Notes: generated from the sequence alone by a model not told the origin. 64,000 bases of DNA from Pseudalkalibacillus salsuginis (GCF_021646685.1 NZ_JAKJHW010000003.1:310001-374000), one strand, 5' to 3'; counted from the stretch's first letter, positions 32,745 to 41,726 are shown. Numbers and translations are program-made.

Positions 32745-33647
32745 ATGGAACAACAACAAGAATTCAGGATGGTCATCATCACGGGAATGTCCGGCGCAGG
32801 AAAAACGGTAGCGATGCAAAGCTTCGAGGACCTTGGCTATTTCTGTGTCGATAACCTGCCGCCAGCGCTCCTTCCGAAGTTTGTCGAACTGATGGAAGAT
32901 TCCACTGGTAAACTGACCAAAGTTGCACTTGTCATGGATTTACGCGGAAGGGAGTTCTTCGATCAGTTGTTTGAAACGATCGATGAACTGACAGATTCCT
33001 CAATTATAAAACCGCACATCCTCTTTTTGGATGCAGAGGATGCCACACTCGTGCAACGCTATAAAGAGACCCGGCGTTCACATCCTCTTGCTCCTGACGG
33101 CTTGCCGCTCGACGGAATCAAAAATGAAAGGGAATTGCTTGAAGAACTGAAAGGCAGAGCCCAAACCATTTTAAATACGACGGATATGAAGCCGAAACAG
33201 CTGAGGGAAACGATCATTGATCGATATAAGACCAATGAATCCCATCCATTTACGATCAATGTCTTGTCATTCGGCTTTAAATACGGAATGCCGATTGATG
33301 CTGACCTTGTGTTCGATGTCCGTTTCCTGCCGAACCCTCATTATGTCGAGCATATGCGTCCAAAAACCGGCCTGGAGGAAGAAGTCTCTTCCTATGTACT
33401 AAAGTGGTCTGAAACACAAAAATTCATCGAAAAGCTTACTGCACTACTGGACTTCATCATCCCTCATTATAAGCGGGAAGGAAAAAGCCAGCTTGTGATC
33501 GGGGTCGGTTGCACTGGCGGAAAACATCGTTCAGTCACCCTTGCTGAACACTTGAAGGATTATTTACGCAAAGAATATCACGTTCATAGCAGCCACCGTG
33601 ATATCAAGAAAGATAAAAAGGTACCAGAGATTGAATCGAAGGCCTAA
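32745..33647 (+). CDS. rapZ: RapZ/YvcJ family nucleotide-binding protein
   Basis: This 300-residue P-loop protein has Walker A GMSGAGKT near residue 14, [14 protein letters not shown], and the C-terminal RapZ domain ([17 protein letters not shown]). In Enterobacteria RapZ is an RNA adaptor for GlmZ decay. In Bacillus YvcJ hydrolyses nucleotides and has been linked to competence, so the E. coli role should not be transferred directly. GGCGGGG precedes the ATG. Its 3' end overlaps yvcK by 17 bp. Confidence 0.95.
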   Translation: MEQQQEFRMVIITGMSGAGKTVAMQSFEDLGYFCVDNLPPALLPKFVELMEDSTGKLTKVALVMDLRGREFFDQLFETIDELTDSSIIKPHILFLDAEDATLVQRYKETRRSHPLAPDGLPLDGIKNERELLEELKGRAQTILNTTDMKPKQLRETIIDRYKTNESHPFTINVLSFGFKYGMPIDADLVFDVRFLPNPHYVEHMRPKTGLEEEVSSYVLKWSETQKFIEKLTALLDFIIPHYKREGKSQLVIGVGCTGGKHRSVTLAEHLKDYLRKEYHVHSSHRDIKKDKKVPEIESKA

Positions 33648-34587
33648 AGTAGTCGTTTTCGGCGGGGGGACAGGATTGTCAGTCCTGTTGAGAGGGTTGA
33701 AGAAATTCCCCGTTGATATTACAGCAATCGTTACGGTTGCTGATGATGGCGGGAGTTCGGGGAGATTAAGGGAAGAGCTCGACATCATACCTCCGGGAGA
33801 CATTCGGAACGTATTGGCTGCCCTTTCAGAAGTGGAACCGCTTGTGGAGCAACTTTTCCAGCATCGTTTTACAAATGGAAATGGCTTATCAGGACACTCG
33901 CTAGGAAATCTATTGTTGGCTGCAATGTCAGACATCACCGGTAATTTTGTGACGGGAATCCGGGAACTGTCGAAGGTTTTGAACGTACGCGGAAAAGTAC
34001 TGCCCGCTTCCGACCACCGTGTCATCTTGAATGCCCAGATGAATGATGGATCGATCGTATCAGGAGAGTCGAAAATCCCTCATACAGGTAAACAGATCGT
34101 TCGGGTCTTTTTGACGCCAGATACGGTAAAGCCTCTTGATGAAAGTTTACGTGCGATCCGGGATGCCGATCTGATCCTGATCGGGCCGGGAAGCTTATAT
34201 ACGAGCATACTTCCGAGCTTGCTCGTACCAGGCATTCCTGAAGAGATCAAGAATTCTACTGCCAGGAAAGTCTATATTTGCAATGTGATGACACAGCCGG
34301 GCGAGACTGACTACTTTACTGCTTCTGATCATGTGAATAAACTCGTCTCCCATATCGGACAACAGATAATTGATACAATTATTGTAAATAATGATAAAGT
34401 ACCAGACAATGTATTGACGAAATATGAAGCAGAAGGTGGAGAGCCTGTTGAATATGATGAGAAGAGGCTAAAATCCTTTGGCTTTAAGGTAATCAGTGAT
34501 AAAATAGTTCAATATAATGATTCGCTGATCAGGCATGATGCGAAGCGTGTTTCAGAAATCATTCTGGATTTAGTATCAGACTATTAG
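33631..34587 (+). CDS. yvcK: YvcK/GlmR gluconeogenesis factor
   Basis: YvcK (GlmR) is needed for growth on gluconeogenic carbon sources and binds UDP-GlcNAc, linking metabolism to cell-wall precursor synthesis. Motifs are [18 protein letters not shown] at the N terminus, [16 protein letters not shown] and [13 protein letters not shown]. An open frame begins at a GTG at 33598 without an SD. The TTG at 33631 has AAAAGG eight bases upstream and gives 318 residues starting [13 protein letters not shown], matching the family. Confidence 0.95.
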   Translation: MNRRPKVVVFGGGTGLSVLLRGLKKFPVDITAIVTVADDGGSSGRLREELDIIPPGDIRNVLAALSEVEPLVEQLFQHRFTNGNGLSGHSLGNLLLAAMSDITGNFVTGIRELSKVLNVRGKVLPASDHRVILNAQMNDGSIVSGESKIPHTGKQIVRVFLTPDTVKPLDESLRAIRDADLILIGPGSLYTSILPSLLVPGIPEEIKNSTARKVYICNVMTQPGETDYFTASDHVNKLVSHIGQQIIDTIIVNNDKVPDNVLTKYEAEGGEPVEYDEKRLKSFGFKVISDKIVQYNDSLIRHDAKRVSEIILDLVSDY

Positions 34588-34621
34588 ACCCCGGTATGGA
34601 AAAGAAGAGGGGGTGTCCGTG

Positions 34622-35557
34622 GTGTCCTTTGCTTCAGATACGAAAAAAGAATTGACGAAGCTTGAGTTGAAAAAGTGCTGTTCAAAGGCTGAGTTGTCGG
34701 CCCTGATTAGAATGAATGGTTCAATTTCAATAGCGAACAGGGAAATTATACTTGATATTCCTACCGAAAATGCTGCAATCGCACGAAGGATTTATACATT
34801 GATCAAGCAGCTGTATGGTTATCCAGCTGAACTGCTCGTCAGGAAGAAAATGAGGTTGAAAAAGAATAATGTCTACATCGTACGGATCAAGCATGATTCA
34901 CGGACGTTATTGAACGAACTGGATATAATGGGTGAAGGCTTTTCCTTCAAGAGGGACGTTTCGAAAGAGATCACTAAGAAAAGCTGCTGTAAGAGATCCT
35001 ACCTGAGAGGCGCTTTCCTTGCAGGTGGATCCCTGAACCATCCGGAAACCTCGTATCATCTGGAAATATTCTCAATGTATGAAGAGCATACCCAATCGCT
35101 GTTGGAACTGATGAATTCTTTCGATCTCAATGCAAAAATGTTAGAGCGGAAAAAAGGATTTATCATCTACTTGAAAGAAGGAGAAAAGATCTCTGAGTTT
35201 CTGACTTTGATCGGCGCTCATAATGCTCTCTTATATTTTGAGGATGTGCGGATCATGAAGGATATGCGTAATTCGGTGAATCGTCTCGTGAACTGCGAAA
35301 CAGCGAATCTGAATAAGACCGTCGGAGCGTCCATGCGCCAGGTCGAGAACATCCGGTTGATCGAGCGTGAACTCGGACTGGAGAAACTGCCTGACAAACT
35401 TAGGGAAATCGCAGAACTGCGTGTAAAATATCAGGATGTTACACTACAAGAGCTTGGAGAACTCGTCACTTCTGGTCCAATCAGTAAATCCGGAATCAAT
35501 CATCGATTACGGAAGCTAGATGAAATGGCCAATAAAATACGCCTGGGAAAAATATAA
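34622..35557 (+). CDS. whiA: DNA-binding protein WhiA
   Basis: WhiA combines a degenerate LAGLIDADG homing-endonuclease fold (about residues 20-200) with a C-terminal helix-turn-helix ([22 protein letters not shown]). In Bacillus it affects cell division and chromosome segregation. The catalytic LAGLIDADG acids are replaced, as normal for WhiA. A GTG at 34613 gives three more residues. I chose the GTG at 34622 ([12 protein letters not shown]) because AGGGGG is spaced 8 bases from it and relatives begin that way. crh follows after 175 bp. Confidence 0.93.
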   Translation: MSFASDTKKELTKLELKKCCSKAELSALIRMNGSISIANREIILDIPTENAAIARRIYTLIKQLYGYPAELLVRKKMRLKKNNVYIVRIKHDSRTLLNELDIMGEGFSFKRDVSKEITKKSCCKRSYLRGAFLAGGSLNHPETSYHLEIFSMYEEHTQSLLELMNSFDLNAKMLERKKGFIIYLKEGEKISEFLTLIGAHNALLYFEDVRIMKDMRNSVNRLVNCETANLNKTVGASMRQVENIRLIERELGLEKLPDKLREIAELRVKYQDVTLQELGELVTSGPISKSGINHRLRKLDEMANKIRLGKI

Positions 35558-35732
35558 GACAGGCGTTTTTCTTTTCAAAATGAAGTGAACGCTTACATAT
35601 AGACCGGTCACAAGCAAAACGAAGGGGACAGCTGACTGCCTGTTTTAGGAGAACGTAATATAACTTTTTTACATTTATTATGAAGAGTTGTTATATAAAT
35701 CAATATAGGACTGTACAAGGAGGAATGATCCA

Positions 35733-35990
35733 TTGTTAGAAAAAAATTTGACGGTTGAATTGAAAACCGGCTTGCAGGCTCGTCCAGCAGCACTCTTCGT
35801 CCAAGAGGCGAATCGTTTTTCAGCGGATGTATTTTTAGAGAAAGACGGAAAGAAAGTGAATGCAAAGAGCATCATGGGAATTATGAGCCTGGCTGTAGGA
35901 TCAGGTTCGAAAGTAACGATTGTGACAGACGGGAAAGATGAAGAAGAAGCTCTCAAAGCGTTAGAAAAATACATTACAACAGCTGAATAA
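35733..35990 (+). CDS. crh: Catabolite repression HPr-like protein Crh
   Basis: Crh is an HPr paralogue that serves only in regulation. The position that is His15 in HPr is Gln here (TGLQARPAA), so it cannot carry a PTS phosphate. The regulatory Ser46 is kept (AKSIMGIMS). HprK, encoded at 9497, phosphorylates Ser46, and P-Ser-Crh then acts as CcpA cofactor. The TTG start has AAGGAGGA upstream. The 85-residue length is normal. A strong terminator follows. Confidence 0.97.
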   Translation: MLEKNLTVELKTGLQARPAALFVQEANRFSADVFLEKDGKKVNAKSIMGIMSLAVGSGSKVTIVTDGKDEEEALKALEKYITTAE

Positions 35991-35997
35991 GTACAAA

Positions 35998-36033
35998 AAC
36001 ACTGCTCCTTTGTGAAGGAGCGGTGTTTTTTTT
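35998..36033 (+). terminator. Intrinsic terminator of crh
   Basis: AACACTGCTCCTT pairs with AAGGAGCGGTGTT around a TGTG loop and is followed by a run of T residues. It probably ends the yvcI-crh cluster. Confidence 0.9.
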
Positions 36034-36074
36034 GGAAGATAGGAAAGGATAAAAATTATGTTTTCGAAGATGGA

Positions 36075-36191
36075 ATGTCCAGCTCCAACGCCCAACCCCT
36101 TGGCTCACTTCAGTCCTCCTGCGGCGGCGACAACCTCCTCGTCGGACTTCCAGTGACCTTCGTGGCTGCTCAGAGCGTTTACGCTTTTCTT
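36075..36191. repeat. Short form of the composite intergenic element (no array)
   Basis: Starts ATGTCCAGCTCCAACGCCCA and ends AGCGTTTACGCTTTTCTTG. It contains the same left and right parts as 31658-32103 and 40615-41016 but reads directly from GCGGCGGCGACAA to CCTCCTCGTCGGACTTCCAG, without the 52-nt repeats. An open frame over it (36012-36239) is not convincing as a gene. Confidence 0.75.
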
Positions 36192-36240
36192 GGAATTGGA
36201 TTTATTGATGCTACCAAACTAATTCAGAAAGAAAACTAAA

Positions 36241-36257
36241 ACTTACTTATTGTAAGT
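36241..36257 (+). promoter_or_regulatory. Operator 1 of catE, TTAC-N5-GTAA type
   Basis: ACTTAC-TTATT-GTAAGT is a perfect inverted repeat overlapping the predicted -35 element. The TTAC-N5-GTAA core is, as I recall, the operator reported for the DUF24/MarR-type repressor CatR of B. subtilis catE. Confidence 0.7.
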
Positions 36258-36277
36258 GTTGGGAATCATGGTATACT
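36250..36277 (+). promoter_or_regulatory. Predicted promoter of catE
   Basis: TTGTAA (36250-36255) and TATACT (36272-36277) are separated by 16 bp, 48 bp upstream of the ATG. The -35 box lies inside operator 1. Confidence 0.6.
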
Positions 36278-36287
36278 AAAGTCATTA

Positions 36288-36304
36288 ACTTATTTAAAGT
36301 AAGT
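36288..36304 (+). promoter_or_regulatory. Operator 2 of catE, near the transcription start
   Basis: ACTTAT-TTAAA-GTAAGT repeats operator 1 with one mismatch, 47 bp further on, where the transcription start is expected. The pair would flank the promoter. Confidence 0.65.
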
Positions 36305-36324
36305 ATTAGTGGGAGGAGTTTCAA

Positions 36325-37191
36325 ATGGCATTTCACAGTCAACCAAACATATATGTGGGTCTTGTACATTTATTCGTTTCTAATCTTGATCATTCACTTG
36401 ATTTTTATACGGATCTCTTAGGCTTTTCAGTTTTAGAGAAAAAAGAGGGAGTGGCATCGCTGACAGCTGATGGTAAAAATGTCCTCATCACCTTAGAAGA
36501 GAAGAAGGATGCTATACCGAAACGAACCAGAACGACAGGACTGTACCATTTTGCAATCCTGGTGCCCACAAGGGAAAATCTCGGTGCATCGTTAAAAAGG
36601 CTTTTAGAAAAGGAATATCGACTCCAAGGCGGATCAGATCATTTGTTCAGTGAAGCGTTATACTTAGCTGATCCAGATGGGAATGGCATTGAAATCTACA
36701 CGGATCGCCCTGCAGAGCAATGGACTTGGGTGGATGGGGAGCTGCCGTTTGTAAGTGATCCGCTTGATATGGAGGGTTTACTGAAGGAAGCTGACGGAAA
36801 AGGATGGGGTGGGCTTCCTGCTGAAACGGTGATGGGCCATATCCACCTTCACGTTAATGACCTTCGAGAAGCGAAGCGGTTTTATGCTGATGGGCTAGGT
36901 TTCGAAATAACTGTTCCATTTCGTCACCAGGCTTTATTTGTGGCATCAGGCGGCTATCATCATCATATCGGATTGAACACCTGGAATGGAACTGGATCAC
37001 AGCGGCCGCATGCAGATGAAGTTGGGATGAAGTGGTATACGATCAACTTTCCAGGTAATCAAGTACTCCAAGAGACTATTGGACGGTTAATTTCGATGGG
37101 CTTTACTGTTGAAAAAGAAAATGAAGACTATTGGACAGTGGATCCTTCAGGAAATCGCATCAACCTTGTCAATTTTAAAAGACATGGCTGA
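36325..37191 (+). CDS. catE: Catechol-2,3-dioxygenase CatE (VOC family)
   Basis: CatE is an Fe-dependent extradiol dioxygenase that opens catechol rings. It detoxifies catechols and protects against quinone stress. The 288-residue protein has two VOC modules. The first has GLVHLFVSNLDHSLDFYTDLLGF, TGLYHFAILVP and DPDGNGIEIY. The second has GHIHLHVNDLREAKRFYADGLGF, GGYHHHIGLN and VDPSGNRINLV, supplying His and Glu metal ligands. The close motif match and the CatR-like operators favour CatE over a generic glyoxalase. GGGAGGAG precedes the ATG. The partner catD is absent here. Confidence 0.85.
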   Translation: MAFHSQPNIYVGLVHLFVSNLDHSLDFYTDLLGFSVLEKKEGVASLTADGKNVLITLEEKKDAIPKRTRTTGLYHFAILVPTRENLGASLKRLLEKEYRLQGGSDHLFSEALYLADPDGNGIEIYTDRPAEQWTWVDGELPFVSDPLDMEGLLKEADGKGWGGLPAETVMGHIHLHVNDLREAKRFYADGLGFEITVPFRHQALFVASGGYHHHIGLNTWNGTGSQRPHADEVGMKWYTINFPGNQVLQETIGRLISMGFTVEKENEDYWTVDPSGNRINLVNFKRHG

Positions 37192-37302
37192 TCCACTAGT
37201 ATCTGGGGTTGCTATTTTTATGTACAGAGTGGGACTTAGTATAAAAATGCGATGTATGGAATGGCTAAAAGTGTGAAAGGTATGTTTAGGAGGTGCTGCA
37301 AC

Positions 37303-37470
37303 ATGAAGAGCTTTAACCAACCTGAACAACATAAGACAAGTAATGATACGATTGCCAGTTCAGGAACGAATATCGATGAAGTGAAAAGAAAGAACGCACA
37401 ATCCGGTTTGTCGTATAATCAGGTAAAAGAGTTATTGGCGAAATCCTATCAAGACAAAAAAGAGCAATGA
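37303..37470 (+). CDS. Small hydrophilic protein, gamma-SASP-like
   Basis: A 55-residue peptide starts at an ATG with an excellent TTTAGGAGGT site. It is rich in Asn, Gln, Ser and Lys and contains GTNIDEVKRKNAQSGLSYNQ, which resembles the repeated segment of gamma-type small acid-soluble spore proteins (SETN-x-VKxxNAQ). If so it would be a spore amino-acid store, made late in the forespore. The match is short, so the call is tentative. An upstream in-frame ATG at 37252 has no SD. Confidence 0.55.
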   Translation: MKSFNQPEQHKTSNDTIASSGTNIDEVKRKNAQSGLSYNQVKELLAKSYQDKKEQ

Positions 37471-37475
37471 AAAAG

Positions 37476-37502
37476 TGCCTGTCCCATCGATGGGGACAGG
37501 CA
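37476..37502. terminator. Bidirectional hairpin between the SASP-like gene and metE
   Basis: TGCCTGTCCC pairs perfectly with GGGACAGGCA around a seven-base ATCGATG loop. On the minus strand, downstream of metE, it is followed by ACTTTTTCATTG, a usable T-run. On the plus strand the following TTCTAGCTTTT is weaker. Confidence 0.7.
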
Positions 37503-37570
37503 TTCTAGCTTTTGACAGACAGCAAGCGGAGAGCTTAGTCAAAAAATGATTGATCGCAATAGCTTTTCGA

Positions 37571-39874
37571 TTACCCTATTACTGAAGCTGTCTGGTTTTC
37601 ACGTACACGAAGGGCTGCTTCCTGCATGTTTTTCAGAGCGGCGATGCTTTCTTCGATGCCGCGGGTTTTCAGACCGCAGTCAGGGTTAACCCAGAATTGG
37701 CGGGGGTCAAGGACCTGCAAGGCGCGGAGAATGCTTCTCTCCATTTCTTCGATGCTTGGGACACGAGGACTGTGAATATCGTACACGCCAAGTCCGATTT
37801 CTTTGTCGTAACCGATTTTCTCAAAGTCTTCAATTAATTCTCCATGACTACGGGCAGCCTCAATCGAAATGACGTCTGCATCCAGTTGGTCGATCGTATC
37901 AATGATTTCCCCGAATTCGGAGTAACACATATGAGTATGGATTTGTGTATCATTTTTAACAGATGAAGTGGCGAGCCTGAAAGCATAGACTGCTTCATCA
38001 AGATACGCTTGCTGTTTACCTTTTTTTAACGGTAAGCCTTCACGGAGTGCTGGTTCATCAACCTGAATCATGCTGATGCCATTGTTTTCCAAATGTTTAA
38101 TTTCCTTTTCCAATGCCAAGGCGATTTGTTTTGTGACCTCGGAAGGTTTGATGTCATCTCTGACGAAGGACCAATTCAGAATCGTGACTGGCCCTGTAAG
38201 CATTCCTTTGACCGGTTTTTTCGTAAGTGACTGGGCATAGGTGATTTCCTTGACGGTCATCGGTTCTGGTAAGGATACATCACCAAAAATGATCGGCGGC
38301 TTCACACAACGGGAACCGTAAGATTGAACCCACGCATAATCGGTAAAGGCGAATCCTTTGAGCTTTTCACCAAAGTATTCGACCATATCGTTCCGTTCGA
38401 ATTCTCCATGAACGAGAACGTCGAGCCCAATTTCTTCTTGGTGATCAATCCATTCGGATGTTTTTTCTTTAACGAACGTTTCGTAAGCTTCTTTTGACCA
38501 TTTCCCTTTACGGAAACGGGAGCGCGCTAGCCGGATTTCTGACGTTTGCGGAAGGCTTCCGATGGTTGTAGTCGGTAGTAATGGAAGCTGGAAAACCTTC
38601 TGCTGCAATGCCTGGCGTTCAGTGAAAGGTAGGGCACGTGCTGGCTCTTTTCCTTCCCATTTTTGCACTTCCTCCTGAACACTAGGGTTATTGCGTCCCG
38701 TTGAATTCCAAAACTGGTCAAGACGGCTCATTTGCTTCTCTATCTCAGCAGCGATACTGTCTTTTCCATCGTTCATACCTTTGGTCAAAAGCACGGTCTC
38801 TTGTAATTTCTGATCAGCAAAGGCTAACGCATGCTTCAGTTCATCTTCTAAATGTTCTTCCGATATAGTCGTAACCGGTACGTGCAGCAGGCTACATGAT
38901 GGTTGGATGATCAATTGTTCAACATTGACATGCTCGCGGATCACTTCGAGTTGCTGCCACGTTTTCGCCAAATCACTGCGCCATACGTTCCTGCCATCGA
39001 TGAGCCCTGCGGCAAGAGTTTTGTCAGCAGGAAAGCCATGTTTTTTCAGGGCGGCAAGATTTTCCCCGGCATCATGGACGAAATCGATTCCGAGGCCGTC
39101 GACAGGGAAAGTCAGGACTTCTTCATAATGATCAACCGATTCGAAATACGTTTGCAGAAGAACTTTCAAGTTAGGAAGTTCGCCTTGAATGTTCCCGTAT
39201 ACTTTTTTGAAATAGGCAAGCTCTTCTTTGTCCAAGGTTGTGCACAAAATCGGTTCGTCGATCTGTACCCATTCTGCGCCTTCCTTTTCCAGCTCCTGGA
39301 GCACTTGTATGTATAGCGGTACGAGTGCTTCCAGAAGATTTTCGAACGCTTCCTTTTCAAACCCTTTCGCAAGTTTCAAAAAGGTGATTGGGCCGAGAAT
39401 AATAGGCTTGCTTATGATGCCTAGCTTTTCTTTCGCTTCAAGGAAATAGGAAAGCGGGCGATTTTCTGTCAGGAATGGTTTTGCATCGTTCTCAATTTCA
39501 GGAACGATATAATGATAATTGGTATTGAACCATTTGGTCATTTCCGATGCGACGGCTTCATTGGTTCCACGGGCGATATCAAAATACGTTTGAAGCAGCG
39601 ATTTTTCCCCTGATGATTGGAAACGCTCCGGGATGAATCCGAACATGACTGCTGTATCAAGCACATGGTCATAATAGCTAAAGTCCCCGGTTGGGATCCA
39701 GTCGACACCGAAATCCTTTTGCTTCTTTAAATCTTGCAAGCGGAGCTGTTCCATTTTTGCAAGCAGCTCCTCTTCGGTCTGCTGTCCTTTCCAAAACTGT
39801 TCGAGTGCTTTCTTCCATTCGCGTTTTTCACCGATTCTCGGGTATCCGATGGTTGAACTCTTTGCATTTTGCAT
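37571..39874 (-). CDS. metE: Cobalamin-independent methionine synthase
   Basis: MetE transfers the methyl group of methyltetrahydropteroyltriglutamate to homocysteine with a zinc site. The 767-residue protein has the duplicated barrel layout. It has IGYPRIGEKREWKKALEQFW at the N terminus, then GMLTGPVTILNWSFVRDD, IQVDEPALRE, the zinc ligands in IHTHMCYSEF and the last cysteine in NPDCGLKTR. An open frame begins at a TTG at 39901. I chose the ATG at 39874 because GGAGGA is six bases upstream. Expression is governed by two riboswitches in the leader, as expected for a gene that is needless when methionine/SAM or B12 is plentiful. Confidence 0.96.
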   Translation of the reverse strand: MQNAKSSTIGYPRIGEKREWKKALEQFWKGQQTEEELLAKMEQLRLQDLKKQKDFGVDWIPTGDFSYYDHVLDTAVMFGFIPERFQSSGEKSLLQTYFDIARGTNEAVASEMTKWFNTNYHYIVPEIENDAKPFLTENRPLSYFLEAKEKLGIISKPIILGPITFLKLAKGFEKEAFENLLEALVPLYIQVLQELEKEGAEWVQIDEPILCTTLDKEELAYFKKVYGNIQGELPNLKVLLQTYFESVDHYEEVLTFPVDGLGIDFVHDAGENLAALKKHGFPADKTLAAGLIDGRNVWRSDLAKTWQQLEVIREHVNVEQLIIQPSCSLLHVPVTTISEEHLEDELKHALAFADQKLQETVLLTKGMNDGKDSIAAEIEKQMSRLDQFWNSTGRNNPSVQEEVQKWEGKEPARALPFTERQALQQKVFQLPLLPTTTIGSLPQTSEIRLARSRFRKGKWSKEAYETFVKEKTSEWIDHQEEIGLDVLVHGEFERNDMVEYFGEKLKGFAFTDYAWVQSYGSRCVKPPIIFGDVSLPEPMTVKEITYAQSLTKKPVKGMLTGPVTILNWSFVRDDIKPSEVTKQIALALEKEIKHLENNGISMIQVDEPALREGLPLKKGKQQAYLDEAVYAFRLATSSVKNDTQIHTHMCYSEFGEIIDTIDQLDADVISIEAARSHGELIEDFEKIGYDKEIGLGVYDIHSPRVPSIEEMERSILRALQVLDPRQFWVNPDCGLKTRGIEESIAALKNMQEAALRVRENQTASVIG

Positions 39875-39907
39875 TGCCATTCCTCCATGTTCCGTTTTCA
39901 ATCCAAT

Positions 39908-39934
39908 AAAAAATCCCTCTTTCCAGAAGAGAGA
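39908..39934 (-). terminator. Terminator of the cobalamin riboswitch expression platform
   Basis: On the minus strand TCTCTCTT pairs with AAGAGGGA around CTGGA and is followed by TTTTTT, about 30 bases before the metE start codon. Confidence 0.75.
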
Positions 39935-40032
39935 CGGCGGAGCGGCACAGGGAAAAAGCTGTAGAAAGAAGACAGACGAATCCCGTAAAATGCCAACACC
40001 TGCCTATTCCTCGTAGGTCGTAGTGTAGGGCT

Positions 40033-40197
40033 CCATAGGCAGGTCTCCTGACTTATGCTCATCACATACCTGCGCCTTCCCATCCAAAGATAGTGACATG
40101 CGTGCAGGCTGCTCCCATATACAGTGGCGGGACCGTGCCGGAATCTCACCGGACTTCCCTTTTAAGCTAGACCTGCCTTGAGGTCCAGCACCTATGG
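40033..40197 (-). ncRNA. Cobalamin (AdoCbl) riboswitch, metE leader
   Basis: Read on the minus strand, the segment has the P1 arms CCATAGG / CCTATGG, then GGGAAGTCCGGTGAGATTCC, GGCACGGTCCCGCCACTGTA, GGGAGC, GGGAAGGCG and GATGAGCATAAGTCAGGAGA, then CCTGCC. These are the standard conserved boxes, including the B12 box GCCACTG. It acts with the terminator at 39908 to stop transcription before metE when adenosylcobalamin is present. Confidence 0.95.
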
Positions 40198-40222
40198 AAT
40201 CTCGATATTGATATTGAATCAT

Positions 40223-40248
40223 AAAAAAACCTCTCAGAGGAGAGGTTT
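40223..40248 (-). terminator. Terminator of the SAM riboswitch expression platform
   Basis: On the minus strand AACCTCTC pairs with GAGAGGTT around CTCT, followed by a run of seven T residues. The 3' side of the SAM aptamer P1 stem (AGAGAGGTC) can alternatively base-pair in this region. Confidence 0.85.
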
Positions 40249-40260
40249 CGGCTGGAAAGA

Positions 40261-40370
40261 CCTCTCTTATTTCTCAAAGCATTCGCTTTGCTGGAATTGG
40301 CACCAAGATCCATCGTTTGATCGGTTGCCGGGTTTCATCGGGCCAGTCCCTCCACCACTCTGAATAAGAG
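40261..40370 (-). ncRNA. SAM-I riboswitch (S-box), metE leader
   Basis: Minus-strand sequence starts CTCTTATTCAGAGTGGTGGA, then GGGACTGGCCCGATGAAACC, CGGCAACC, GGTGCCAATTCCAGCAAAG and closes with AAATAAGAGAGG. These are the conserved S-box elements and the P1 stem. SAM binding should favour the terminator at 40223. It is the first of two tandem riboswitches in the metE leader. Confidence 0.96.
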
Positions 40371-40394
40371 ATTCATAATTGGATTGTTAAAAGA

Positions 40395-40423
40395 ATACTA
40401 GCATGGCCATCAAAAAGTGTCAA
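40395..40423 (-). promoter_or_regulatory. Predicted SigA promoter of metE
   Basis: On the minus strand a perfect TTGACA (40423-40418) and TAGTAT (40400-40395) are separated by exactly 17 bp, 25 bp upstream of the SAM aptamer. Confidence 0.75.
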
Positions 40424-40614
40424 ACACTGTTTCTTGAAAATTATGCTTCCAACTAAGGCAGTTGGGACACTTTTATATTGAACAATCGGGAGTATATCCG
40501 AAATTAGCTTATTGTGTTTGCATCTATGAAAAAAGAAAGAATTGATTAGAAAAGAAGACTCATAAAGGCAAAAGCCACTGAGAATTTTCATTTTTCTCAG
40601 TGGCTCTTTCTCAA

Positions 40615-41016
40615 AGATAAGAAGGTATAAAAAATTTTGTTTTGATGTCCAGCTTCAACGCCCAACCACTCGGATCCCCTCAGTCCTCCTATGGTGGCAA
40701 CACATTGATTTAGGTCGAAGGGTTTACCCACGCAGAACCGAACTTTTTTGGTTCATAAGACCTTAATGAGGCACTTACAACGCGAAAAATCGATTTTAAG
40801 GTACTCATAAGACTTGTATGAGGCACTTACAACGCGAAAAACCGATCTTAAGGTACTCATAAGACCTTTATGGAGCACTTACAACGCGAAAACCCGATCT
40901 TAAGTTACTCATAAGACCTTTATGAGGCACTTACAACCCGAAAAACCGATCTTTACAGCCTCCTCGTCGGACTTCCAGTGACGTTCGTGGCTAAACAGGG
41001 CGTTTACGCTTTTCTT
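40615..41016. repeat. Second composite element carrying a 52-nt repeat array
   Basis: It begins AGATAAGAAGGTATAA, then ATGTCCAGCTTCAACGCCCA and CAACACATTGATTTAGGTC, and ends CAGGGCGTTTACGCTTTTCT. It parallels 31658-32103 throughout, including the stretch GGTTYACCCRCGCAGAACCG before the array. It lies between the metE promoter and the 3' end of clpP. Confidence 0.75.
40754..40961. repeat. 52-nt tandem repeat array, four units
   Basis: Units start at 40754, 40806, 40858 and 40910, exactly 52 nt apart. Sequence is nearly that of the array at 31788 (CATAAGACCT, GAGGCACTTACAACGCGAAA, CGATCTTAAGG). Confidence 0.85.
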
Positions 41017-41050
41017 AATAGGGCTGCTGGTCCAGCTGCCTCTCCAACGA

Positions 41051-41650
41051 TTATTTACTATCTTGGGTTACTGGTTTTTCGATGACCTCATCTATCAGAC
41101 CGTATTCTTTCGCTGCTTCAGCACTCATGAATTTATCTCGATCTGTGTCACGTTCAACAATCTCTAGTGGTTGACCTGAACGTTCTGCGATGATCTTATT
41201 TAGTTTCTCACGCATCTCAATGATACGACGAGCATGGATTTCAATATCAGCCGCTTGACCTTGTGTTCCGCCTAGTGGCTGGTGAATCATCACTTCACTG
41301 TTCGGAAGGGCGAAACGTTTTCCAGGTTCTCCAGCTGTAAGTAAGAATGCCCCCATTGATGCTGCCATACCGATACAGATTGTGCTGACTTTCGGCTTGA
41401 TGAATTGCATCGTATCATAAATCGCCATACCTGATGTGATGGATCCTCCAGGACTATTGATATAAAGTGAAATGTCTTTATCAGGATCTTCGGCAGCCAA
41501 GAATAGGAGTTGCGCAACAATCGAGTTTGCGACATTGTCGTCAATCGCGCTTCCTAACATGATGATACGATCTTTAAGAAGGCGGGAGTATATGTCATAG
41601 GCACGTTCCCCGCGGTTCGTTTGTTCAATAACTGTTGGGATTAAGTTCAT
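41051..41650 (-). CDS. clpP: ATP-dependent Clp protease proteolytic subunit
   Basis: ClpP forms the tetradecameric serine protease chamber used with ClpX, ClpC or ClpE. The catalytic triad is intact: Ser98 in GMAASMGAF, His123 in [10 protein letters not shown], Asp172 in [10 protein letters not shown]. Length (199) and N terminus [20 protein letters not shown] are standard. AGAGGAGG precedes the ATG. A CtsR-type operator overlaps the predicted promoter, so it should be induced by heat and protein stress. Confidence 0.98.
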   Translation of the reverse strand: MNLIPTVIEQTNRGERAYDIYSRLLKDRIIMLGSAIDDNVANSIVAQLLFLAAEDPDKDISLYINSPGGSITSGMAIYDTMQFIKPKVSTICIGMAASMGAFLLTAGEPGKRFALPNSEVMIHQPLGGTQGQAADIEIHARRIIEMREKLNKIIAERSGQPLEIVERDTDRDKFMSAEAAKEYGLIDEVIEKPVTQDSK

Positions 41651-41709
41651 TTCAGAAATCCTCCTCTTTCCATAAGTATCTTTATGGCTTTACTTCATCT
41701 TACTCAATA

Positions 41710-41726
41710 GGTCAATATAGGTCAAA
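41710..41726 (-). promoter_or_regulatory. CtsR operator at the clpP promoter
   Basis: Read on the plus strand, GGTCAAT-ATA-GGTCAAA is a direct heptad repeat with a 3-bp spacer, the layout of the CtsR box, with one mismatch. On the minus strand it overlaps a -35 TTGACC (a TAAGAT -10 follows 17 bp later) upstream of clpP. Confidence 0.75.

Noticed and set aside
36012-36239. 75-codon open frame after crh
   Set aside because: It lies across the crh terminator and the short composite repeat, so it is a by-product of repeat sequence.
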